64,000 bases of DNA from Pseudoxanthomonas sp. 3HH-4. Its GTDB lineage: Bacteria > Pseudomonadota > Gammaproteobacteria > Xanthomonadales > Xanthomonadaceae. Under the pieces are notes generated by a model. That model searched no databases and was not told the DNA's origin. It saw nothing but the letters and a program-made list of their open reading frames with translations. Below are positions 37,891-44,705 of the stretch, piece after piece. Both the position numbers and the translations under genes were made by a program. The first letter of the stretch is position 1. Every line of letters starts with the position of its first letter. The stretch is from NCBI RefSeq assembly GCF_006716465.1, contig NZ_VFPB01000005.1, positions 62,001 through 126,000 on the forward strand. The letters are read 5' to 3'.

Positions 37891-39212
37891 TGAAGGCACT
37901 GGCCGGGATCAGCGCGGCCGAGTTCGCCCGCCGCCGCAGGCAGTTGATGCGGCTGGCCGGCAACGACGCCATCCTCGTCCTGCCCGCCGCGCCGGAGCGC
38001 GTCCGCAGCCACGACACGCACTATCCGTACCGGCAGGATTCGGACTTCTGGTACCTGTGCGGGTTTCCCGAGCCGGATGCCGTGCTGGTGCTGGTGCCGG
38101 GCCGCAAGCACGGCGAGACCATCCTGTTCTGCCGCGAACGCGACCCCGAGCGCGAAGGCTGGGATGGCCCGCGCGCCGGCCAGGAGGGCGCGGTCAACGA
38201 CTACGGCATGGACGATGCCTATCCCATCGACGACCTGGACGAGATCCTGCCCGGCCTGCTGGAAGGGCGCTCGCGCGTCTACTACCACTTCGGCCGCGAT
38301 GCCGATTTCGACCTCAAGCTGATCGGCTGGGTGCGCCACGTGCGCGCGCACGTCAAGCAGGGCGCGCAGCCGCCGCACGAATTCCTCGAGCTCGGCCACT
38401 TGCTGCACGACCTGCGGCTGTTCAAGTCCAAGGAAGAAATCAAGCTGATGCAGCGCGCCGCCGACGTCAGCGTGCTGGCGCACCAGGCCGCCTATCGCGC
38501 CGCGAAACCCGGCATCCGCGAGTACGAACTGCAGGCCGACGTGGAGCGCGTGTTCCGTGCCCACGACGCCTGGCCGGCCTACAACAGCATCGTGGGCGCC
38601 GGCCGCAATGCGTGCGTGCTGCATTACCGCGCCAATACCGCACAGGCGCGCGACGGCGAGCTGGTGCTGATCGATGCCGGCGCCGAATACCGTGGCTATG
38701 CCGCCGACATCACCCGCACGTTTCCGGTCAACGGCCGCTTCACCGCCGCGCAACGCGCGCTGCACGACCTGGTCGGCGATGCCCAGCGCGCCGCGTTGTC
38801 GTGCGCACGCGTTGGCGTGCCCTACGAGGCCGGGCACGTCGCGGCCGTGGAAACCCTCACTGAAGGCCTGCTCAGGCTGGGCCTGCTGAAAGGCAAACTG
38901 GAAAAGAACCTCGCCGAAGGGACCTATCGCCGCTTCTACCGCCACAAGACCGGCCACTGGCTGGGCCTGGACGTGCACGACGTGGGCGACTACCGCATCG
39001 AGGGCGAATCGCGCCTGCTGGAGCCGGGCATGGTGTTCACCATCGAGCCCGGCCTGTACGTCGGCCATGACGACGAGACCGTCGACCCGAAGTGGCGCGG
39101 CATCGGCATCCGCACCGAGGACGACGTGCTGGTCACCGACGGCGAGCCCGTCGTGCTGACCGACGCGCTGGCACGCAGTGCCGATGAGATCGAGGCGGCG
39201 ATGGCGGGGTGA
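37890..39212 (+). CDS. pepP: Xaa-Pro aminopeptidase
   Basis: Removes N-terminal residues before proline. 440 residues of the M24B pita-bread fold. The two-metal ligands are visible: Asp in VLIDAGAEYRGYAADITRTFP (two), His in GHWLGLDVHDVGD, Glu in FTIEPGLY, and Glu in GIRTEDDVLVT. The N-terminal domain (YRQDSDFWYLCGFPEPDAVLV) is also typical. Its ATG overlaps the UPF0149 stop. Confidence 0.97.
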   Translation: MKALAGISAAEFARRRRQLMRLAGNDAILVLPAAPERVRSHDTHYPYRQDSDFWYLCGFPEPDAVLVLVPGRKHGETILFCRERDPEREGWDGPRAGQEGAVNDYGMDDAYPIDDLDEILPGLLEGRSRVYYHFGRDADFDLKLIGWVRHVRAHVKQGAQPPHEFLELGHLLHDLRLFKSKEEIKLMQRAADVSVLAHQAAYRAAKPGIREYELQADVERVFRAHDAWPAYNSIVGAGRNACVLHYRANTAQARDGELVLIDAGAEYRGYAADITRTFPVNGRFTAAQRALHDLVGDAQRAALSCARVGVPYEAGHVAAVETLTEGLLRLGLLKGKLEKNLAEGTYRRFYRHKTGHWLGLDVHDVGDYRIEGESRLLEPGMVFTIEPGLYVGHDDETVDPKWRGIGIRTEDDVLVTDGEPVVLTDALARSADEIEAAMAG

Positions 39213-39578
39213 GGGGCACGGGGTGGCCAAGGACATTTGGCCTCGCTGCCGAGCCGTTGAACCTCGCGCCCGCACCTCAATGGTTCAAGGCCAAGGCAAA
39301 GAGCAACTTGCCCGAACCGGAACGGGGCGACGGTAAGGCGAATTGCCTCGCCGCCTCACCTGAAAGCATCTCGATGCCGAGGCAAATTTCCTTGTCATCC
39401 CACCTTCGAGGTTCGCGGCCGAGGAAAAAAGCCTCGTCATCGAGGCTCCATGCTCTGCGTGCGTGCCATTTTGGGTCGAATTCTCACTGTGCTGCGCTCA
39501 CCCCGGCCTATGGTTCTGGGGATGACTTGCCCGGCAGGCACCTGCACGCTAGCGTTGCCATCTTCAGGGAGGACTCGC
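39213..39578. repeat. 366-bp gap with five short degenerate palindromes
   Basis: No gene is supported here. Five palindromes recur every 42-54 bp: GGCCAA-N6-TTGGCC (39225-39242), GGCAA-N8-TTGCC (39295-39312), AGGC-N5-GCCT (39336-39348), AGG-N7-CCT (39380-39392) and CGAGG-N7-CCTCG (39420-39436). They share a loose core AGGCAAATTGCCT, and copies 3-5 are flanked by CCGAGG or CCTCG. The pattern differs from the REP elements in this window. Tandem degenerate repeats or a binding-site array are both possible. Confidence 0.5.
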
Positions 39579-40544
39579 ATGCGCATCCGGAAGGGAATCG
39601 TTGTCTTCGCGGCCTTTATGTGGGCTGCCTTGGCGCAGGCCACTCCGTTGCCGCCCTCGCCGGCCAGCATCGAGCCAGAAGTCGTGGAAGCCCTGCTCGA
39701 CCGCGATGCCCCGCCTGCGACACGCGACCGCGCCATGCAGCAACTCGTCGCCAGCGCGCAGGCGGGCGACGGGTATGCGGCGTTCTACCTGGGCGCGCTG
39801 TACCGGCACGGCATGGACCATCCCGCGAGGCGCGTCGAGCGCGACGTGGAGACCGCGCGATTCTGGCTGGAAAAGTGCGTGGCCTCTCCCCGCTGTCCAC
39901 TGGTGGCGCTGGCCTCGCTGGCGGAACTGGAACTCGCCGCCGGCAATGCCAAACCCGCCATGCAGTGGGGACAGGCATGGGTGGTGCTTGACCGGGAGTT
40001 GGAAAAGCGCACGCGCGGTCCGCGGCCGCACGACAACACCATCGACATTCCGTTCCGCCATACCGCGTACCACGCCTATCTGCTCGACCGCTGCTACAAG
40101 GCGATGGCGCCGGCGCGCGATGCCGAATCGCTGGGCCGCACCTGGTTCGACGAACTGGCGCGCACGCACGGGCCGCAACTCGACCGCATGCTGTTCACCG
40201 CGCTGGACGAACAATCACCCGGCGGCAGCGAGGGCGAGGGCCGTCCGCACTTGCAGATAGCGACCGAGGCGCAGCGAACGAAGACCATGGGCGGCGACGT
40301 GCGGATTCCCATAGGCCCGTCGCTGGGCTACTTCCTCTACCGCGGCAGTCCAGCCGGCGGCCGAGCCGAAGGCGTATGGATGATCGAGGCGCTGCCCAAT
40401 CCCGCTGGCGCGCGTGGGTTGGAAGCGCAAGCGCGCGGAGTGCGGACGCGGCCTTATATCCCCGACGCGGAGGGCCGACGCGCGTATGCTTATCTTCCGC
40501 TGACATTCAACGATGGCGCCTACTCGCTGACGCCACAGCGTTAG
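39579..40544 (+). CDS. Secreted SEL1-like repeat protein
   Basis: 321 residues with an N-terminal signal peptide (cleavage after AQA). Helical pairs around 55-140 (DGYAAFYLGALYRHGMDHPA, ERDVETARFWLEKCV, LASLAELELAAGNAKPAMQW) are SEL1/TPR-like. The C-terminal half is longer than a bare SEL1 protein and ends in aromatic beta-like segments (VWMIEALPNPAG, YAYLPLTFNDGAYSL). Function unknown. The gene stands alone after the palindrome gap. Confidence 0.75.
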   Translation: MRIRKGIVVFAAFMWAALAQATPLPPSPASIEPEVVEALLDRDAPPATRDRAMQQLVASAQAGDGYAAFYLGALYRHGMDHPARRVERDVETARFWLEKCVASPRCPLVALASLAELELAAGNAKPAMQWGQAWVVLDRELEKRTRGPRPHDNTIDIPFRHTAYHAYLLDRCYKAMAPARDAESLGRTWFDELARTHGPQLDRMLFTALDEQSPGGSEGEGRPHLQIATEAQRTKTMGGDVRIPIGPSLGYFLYRGSPAGGRAEGVWMIEALPNPAGARGLEAQARGVRTRPYIPDAEGRRAYAYLPLTFNDGAYSLTPQR

Positions 40545-40606
40545 ACCCGTATGCACGACTGCCGGACCGTGAGCGCGACGCTGCCGAGCGGACAGGCTTG
40601 CTGGAC

Positions 40607-41038
40607 TCAGCCCAGCAACCGGACATCGCCGACCCATAGCTGACGCCAGCGGGCCGTCTTTTCATCCGCAGACAGGGTCTGCGGTGATGCGGGAACGGAT
40701 GCGGCGAACGCGTCGCGTGCGTCCAGGCAGGCGGTGTTCACAGCCGCATATCCGCGTTCACCGTCCTCATGCAGCACGCCCACCAGCACGCCGCACTCGC
40801 CACACAGCAGGAACTGCGCAGCCAGGGAGCCCTGCCGGTACCGGCGAAGGCGATCGGCCTGCGCGCGAATGACCAGCTGCCCGGCGGGATCGGATATCCA
40901 TGCGGCGCCGTGTGCGCGGCAGAAGCCGCAGTCGCACGCGCGCGGCGATGTCGTCTCCGGTGTCAGGGCGGTGGAGAAGGCGAGAGTGATCGCGCCGCAA
41001 TGACAGCCGCCTTCAAGCGTGGGATGTCCCGCGATCAT
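40607..41038 (-). CDS. GFA (CENP-V) family protein
   Basis: 143 residues with a zinc/glutathione fold: GGCHCGAITLAF, ACDCGFCRAHGAAW and FLLCGECGVLVGVL provide the Cys clusters of the GFA (glutathione-dependent formaldehyde-activating) family. Most such proteins have no proven activity. The YCII-like gene lies 9 bp further upstream on the same strand. Confidence 0.92.
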   Translation of the reverse strand: MIAGHPTLEGGCHCGAITLAFSTALTPETTSPRACDCGFCRAHGAAWISDPAGQLVIRAQADRLRRYRQGSLAAQFLLCGECGVLVGVLHEDGERGYAAVNTACLDARDAFAASVPASPQTLSADEKTARWRQLWVGDVRLLG

Positions 41039-41047
41039 GGGCGTGGA

Positions 41048-41443
41048 TCAGCCTTCGTCCGGACGCCAGGCCGGGGGCGTCTCGTTGGTCACATCCTGCG
41101 CGCGGGCACGTACGGCCTCCAGCGGCCGGATCTCCAGCGTCAGGCCGTAGACGAGGCAGGGATTTTCCGCCGCGATCCTTGCGGCGTGGTCCAGAGAATC
41201 GGCGACGATGAACCAGTAGCCGCCCACGAGTTCTTTCGCCTCAGCGAACGGTCCGTCGGTGACTCCATCGCGCGATACCAGTTTGCCGCGGTTTTCCAAC
41301 CGGCTGCCGGGCTTGAGCACGCCCTCCGCCACGCCACGCTCATACCACGCGTAGAAACGGTCGATGGCGTCCTGCACGTCTTCTTTCGATGCGGTTTCGT
41401 CCCACTGGCCGCGGGAGATGAGGAGGTAGTCGGACTGGGGCAT
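41048..41443 (-). CDS. YCII-family protein
   Basis: 131 residues with YCII layout: DYLLISRGQWDETASKEDVQ, FYAWYERGVAEGVLKPGSRL, and the DGPFAEAKELVGGYWFI signature, ending IRPLEAV. YCII proteins are small alpha+beta domains, sometimes fused to sigma factors, of unclear role. ATG 41443 starts the domain. Confidence 0.92.
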   Translation of the reverse strand: MPQSDYLLISRGQWDETASKEDVQDAIDRFYAWYERGVAEGVLKPGSRLENRGKLVSRDGVTDGPFAEAKELVGGYWFIVADSLDHAARIAAENPCLVYGLTLEIRPLEAVRARAQDVTNETPPAWRPDEG

Positions 41444-41603
41444 GGTCGATGAACTCTGTCGGGTGCGAGATGGAGTGGAATGCGTGGCATACGCCGGGAG
41501 AAGACGGTGCGGCAACACGGACCTAGTCGCTTGGATGCATGTCCCTCAGCAGCGCCACTTTCTGCTTGCGGACGTCCGGACCCTTTTCGTCGAAAACATC
41601 GCG

Positions 41604-41834
41604 TCAGCGATCATGGACGTTGAGCGACATGCTTTGCCTGTCCTGTAGCGAAGGCAGCGCGGGGGCGGGTTGATGGCAGAGCCACCAGGCGAAGAACGGT
41701 CCGACCAGCGGAACGACGGCCAGCACCGTGAGCGCCGTCTTCTCGAACCCGGGGAGCCGAGTACGCGAGATCCTCACCAACAGGACCACGGCGACCCGTT
41801 CCGAGATGACGATCAACCAGGTGGTGCCTGTCAT
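41604..41834 (-). CDS. Small membrane protein
   Basis: 76 residues from ATG 41834. Two hydrophobic helices, TWLIVISERVAVVLLVRI and ALTVLAVVPLVGPFFAWWLC, with an acidic/Ser-rich tail. VVPLVGPFFAWW resembles PLDc_N-type small membrane proteins, but the match is weak. It starts 1 bp after the stop of the small gene at 41836, so they are coupled. Confidence 0.6.
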   Translation of the reverse strand: MTGTTWLIVISERVAVVLLVRISRTRLPGFEKTALTVLAVVPLVGPFFAWWLCHQPAPALPSLQDRQSMSLNVHDR

Positions 41835-41835
41835 G

Positions 41836-42066
41836 TCATCCCGCCTCCCGATAGATCCACACACCCAACGCGATCATCGCGACCCAGAACAGCAGGCCGG
41901 TCAGCGCCGCTGCGGCCTCGCCAGGCGCATGTCTTGGGCGAAGCATGCGCAGGATCAGCGCCCCGGTGCCGCGCAGCAGCCATTCGACCACGATTTCGAA
42001 CACGATCCGTGCGATGAGGCGGAACACGCCGCCCAACGCCTCGCCTGCGATATCCCCCAACGGCAT
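41836..42066 (-). CDS. Small membrane protein
   Basis: 76 residues: GEALGGVFRLIARIVFEIVVEWLLRGTGALI (amphipathic, membrane-associated), then a soluble basic piece LRPRHAPGEAA and a second helix LTGLLFWVAMIALGVWIYREAG. The pattern IVFEIVVEWLLRGTG recurs in short Xanthomonas-type membrane proteins; no function is known to me. It abuts the next small gene. Confidence 0.68.
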   Translation of the reverse strand: MPLGDIAGEALGGVFRLIARIVFEIVVEWLLRGTGALILRMLRPRHAPGEAAAALTGLLFWVAMIALGVWIYREAG

Positions 42067-42092
42067 GAACGAACTCCTCTCCGGTAGCGGAA

Positions 42093-42503
42093 TCAGGCGT
42101 GTTGCCGCGCTGCCTGCAGCACGAACGCCCACAGGCCAAGTACGGCGAGAAAGTTCAACGTGAACACGACGCCGCGCAGGCGGACGTTCGCTGTCAGTAT
42201 CTGCACGCCACTGTGCAGCAGGCGGCCACCGACGAAGAGCCAGGCCAGCGCGACAGCGGTGCGGCTGGTGCCGAGCAGCATCAGCAGCACGCACGCCACG
42301 TGGAAGAACTGCGACCACTCGAACTGGTTGGAGAGGTTGGCGCTGATGCGGGGTTCCATCGTCGCGAAGGGATTGCCGCCGTCGGCGCGCCGGCCGATGC
42401 CCCAGATCGCGGGTGCACGCGCGACCGTCAGCAGCCCGTACAGCAACGCCGCGAGCGTGACGTGCGCCGTCATCGGCAGCAGCAGGGTCGTGTCCATGGC
42501 CAT
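42093..42503 (-). CDS. MAPEG-family membrane protein
   Basis: 136 residues with four helices of the MAPEG family (membrane-associated proteins in eicosanoid and glutathione metabolism): MTAHVTLAALLYGLL, GGNPFATMEPRISANLSNQFEWSQFFHVACVLLM, AVALAWLFVGGRLLHSGVQ, VVFTLNFLAVLGLW. FATMEPRISANLSNQFE is the key signature. Enzyme activity is not implied in bacteria. Confidence 0.9.
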   Translation of the reverse strand: MAMDTTLLLPMTAHVTLAALLYGLLTVARAPAIWGIGRRADGGNPFATMEPRISANLSNQFEWSQFFHVACVLLMLLGTSRTAVALAWLFVGGRLLHSGVQILTANVRLRGVVFTLNFLAVLGLWAFVLQAARQHA

Positions 42504-42509
42504 GGTCCC

Positions 42510-42839
42510 TTACACCGGCATGGTGGACAGGTACGCCGCGCCGAGGGCGGCGCACAGTCCCAGCAGGATGATGAAGCCGAAGCGCAGCCGGAACGGGATG
42601 GATGGCTTCCCATACCGTTGTTCGGCTTGCCGCCGGTCCAATCGCCAGCCGTGGTTGCACGCCGGACAAGCGAGCTGGTAGCGCCTGCCATAGACGAAGC
42701 CGAACAGCAGGTCGAACTGGCCGTACTTGTACGCGAGCTGCGGCTCGAAATCGCGCATCTCATCGCAGTGGGGACAGTGCTGCGGTTCCGGCTCGCCCAC
42801 CGACACGGTGCGCTCACCCTGGCCGATCATGAACATCAT
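42510..42839 (-). CDS. Zinc-ribbon single-span membrane protein
   Basis: 109 residues. Two CxxC pairs (CPHCDEM and CPACNHGW) form a zinc ribbon and a single membrane helix (LRFGFIILLGLCAALGAAYL) follows at the C-terminus. Cytosolic ribbon anchored in the inner membrane is the likely topology. It precedes the MAPEG gene by 6 bp on the same strand, so the two are probably cotranscribed. Function unknown. Confidence 0.78.
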   Translation of the reverse strand: MMFMIGQGERTVSVGEPEPQHCPHCDEMRDFEPQLAYKYGQFDLLFGFVYGRRYQLACPACNHGWRLDRRQAEQRYGKPSIPFRLRFGFIILLGLCAALGAAYLSTMPV

Positions 42840-42933
42840 GCGTGCGGTTCCCTTGCGGCATGCCCATTCCCCATGGACAGCGCGATTCTGTGACCGCGCC
42901 GTAGCGCCGTCAAACAGCTGCCTGTCCGCAGGC

Positions 42934-44289
42934 TCAGCCCGCCTCCGCGAACGCCGGCCGGGTCAGGTTGTCGGCGTCGCCCCCGGTGCACAGCACTTCG
43001 TCCTCGATGCGGATGCCGCCATAGGGGCGGAAGGCATCCACGCGCGCCCAGTCCACGCTGCGGGCATGGCCGTTCTTCTTCACCTCGTCCAGCAGCAGGT
43101 CGATGAAGTAGAGGCCCGGTTCGATGGTCACCACCATGCCCGGCTCCAGTACGCGGGTCATGCGCAGGTAGGGATGGCCGGCGGGGCGTTCGATGCGGCC
43201 ACCGCGGTCGCTGGCGGCGAAGCCGGCCACGTCGTGCACCTGCAGGCCGATGGGATGGCCCAGGCCGTGCGGGAAGAACGCCGCGCTCACGCCGGTGGCC
43301 ACGGCGGCTTCCGGTGACACGGTGATCACGCCGAAGTCCTTCAGGATGCCCATCAGGGTGAGGTGCGCATCCACGTGCAGGTGTTTGTAGTCCACGCCGC
43401 TGCGCACGCCGGCGCACATCGCCTGCTGCGCGGCGTCCACCGCATCGATCATCGCCTGGAACTCGATGCCGGTGTCGTAGGCGTAGGTGCGGGTGATGTC
43501 GCTGGCATAGCCGTGGAAACTTGCGCCGGCATCGATCAGGAAGCTGCGCAACGGGTCGGGCGCGACGCGCTGCAGTTCGGTGTAGTGCAGCACGGCCGCA
43601 TGTTCGTTCAGGCCGATGATGTTGCCGTAGGGCAGGTCGTTCGCGTCCTGGCCCACTGCGGTGCAGTAGGCCATATGGATGCCGAACTCGCTCTGGCCCG
43701 CGCGGAACGCCGCCTCGGCGGCGCGATGGCCGCGCACGGCCAGGCGCTGCGCCTGGCGCATCAGGGTGATCTCGTACGGCGTCTTGTAGGAGCGCTGGTA
43801 CTCCAGGTACTGGATGACCGGCTCGGGATTGTTCGGTGCGTAATGCGGGCCAGGCGCTGCGCCCAGCGCGCTCTGCGGCTCGCCAAGGATCGCGCTGCGC
43901 GCGGCGGGCGGCAGCAGGGCGAGCGCTTCGTCCGGCTTGCGGATGATGTGGATGTTGAAGTGGTCTACCCACCAGCCGCTAGGTGCGTCCGGTACCACAT
44001 GCCAGTAGTCGAACGGCTGGTAGAAGATCACCTTCGGGCGTTCACCCGGCGTGTACACCAGCCAGCTGTAAGGCAGGCGCGTCAACGGCAGCCAGGCCTT
44101 GAACTGCGGGTTGACCGCGTACGGATAGTCGCGGTCGTCGAAGACCTGCCAGTGCTGCGTGCCGCTGGGCACGACCAAGTGGTCGAAGCCGCCCCGCGCC
44201 AGCGCCTCGTCGGCACGCCGCTTCATCGTCGCCAGGTGGTCGGCGTACAGCGGGACGAGGTCGGTGTCGAAGGAGGCGGGGGCGTTCAT
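42934..44289 (-). CDS. pepQ: Xaa-Pro dipeptidase-like M24 metallopeptidase
   Basis: 451 residues, a second M24B enzyme besides pepP. Metal ligands: two Asp in LIDAGASFHGYASDITRTYA, His in HGLGHPIGLQVHDVAG, Glu in VVTIEPGLYF and Glu in GIRIEDEVLC. The N-terminal domain (QHWQVFDDRDYPYAVNPQFKAW) is of the PepQ type. ATG at 44289; a PilZ gene precedes it on the same strand. Confidence 0.93.
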   Translation of the reverse strand: MNAPASFDTDLVPLYADHLATMKRRADEALARGGFDHLVVPSGTQHWQVFDDRDYPYAVNPQFKAWLPLTRLPYSWLVYTPGERPKVIFYQPFDYWHVVPDAPSGWWVDHFNIHIIRKPDEALALLPPAARSAILGEPQSALGAAPGPHYAPNNPEPVIQYLEYQRSYKTPYEITLMRQAQRLAVRGHRAAEAAFRAGQSEFGIHMAYCTAVGQDANDLPYGNIIGLNEHAAVLHYTELQRVAPDPLRSFLIDAGASFHGYASDITRTYAYDTGIEFQAMIDAVDAAQQAMCAGVRSGVDYKHLHVDAHLTLMGILKDFGVITVSPEAAVATGVSAAFFPHGLGHPIGLQVHDVAGFAASDRGGRIERPAGHPYLRMTRVLEPGMVVTIEPGLYFIDLLLDEVKKNGHARSVDWARVDAFRPYGGIRIEDEVLCTGGDADNLTRPAFAEAG

Positions 44290-44357
44290 GGCGGCGGCTC
44301 GTACGGAAGAGCCGCCATTTTGCCGTATCCGGCCCGCGCAGGCCGTGGCGTGGGTCC

Positions 44358-44705
44358 TTACTCGGCCTCGGGCCCGGCATTGACCCAGTGGCGCAGGCGC
44401 TCCAATGGCTCGCGGTCGATGGTCAGGAAGCGCAGGCCGGCGAAGGCCTGCCCGGGCGTATTGGCCTGCGCGGACCACAGCAGGTGTGCGCCCACGTCGA
44501 TCGGCACGTCCTGGCCACGTTCATCGCGCAGGTGGAAGCGCAACTGGTACAGCGCATCGTCCACCACCGGTTCGGTGGCGACCAGCAGCATGCCCGACTC
44601 GGAGAGGTTGCCCAGGCGGCCGATGACCTGTTCGGTCATCAGGTCGAACACGGGAACGGACTTGGGCACGCTGCGTCGGCGGGCACGGCGGAACTCGCGC
44701 ATCAT
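44358..44705 (-). CDS. PilZ-domain protein
   Basis: 115 residues, a stand-alone c-di-GMP receptor. The Arg motif is in REFRRARRRS (R-x3-R at 6-10/7-11) and the second motif is N33-L-S35-E-S-G38. The C-terminal beta strands (YQLRFHLRDERGQDVPIDVGA) complete the barrel. It overlaps the DUF1631 gene by 4 bp, so they are translationally coupled. Confidence 0.92.
   Translation of the reverse strand: MMREFRRARRRSVPKSVPVFDLMTEQVIGRLGNLSESGMLLVATEPVVDDALYQLRFHLRDERGQDVPIDVGAHLLWSAQANTPGQAFAGLRFLTIDREPLERLRHWVNAGPEAE

Noticed and set aside
39213..39578. CRISPR array after pepP
   Set aside because: Repeats are short, palindromic and diverged, spacers are not separated by identical direct repeats, and no cas gene is present.
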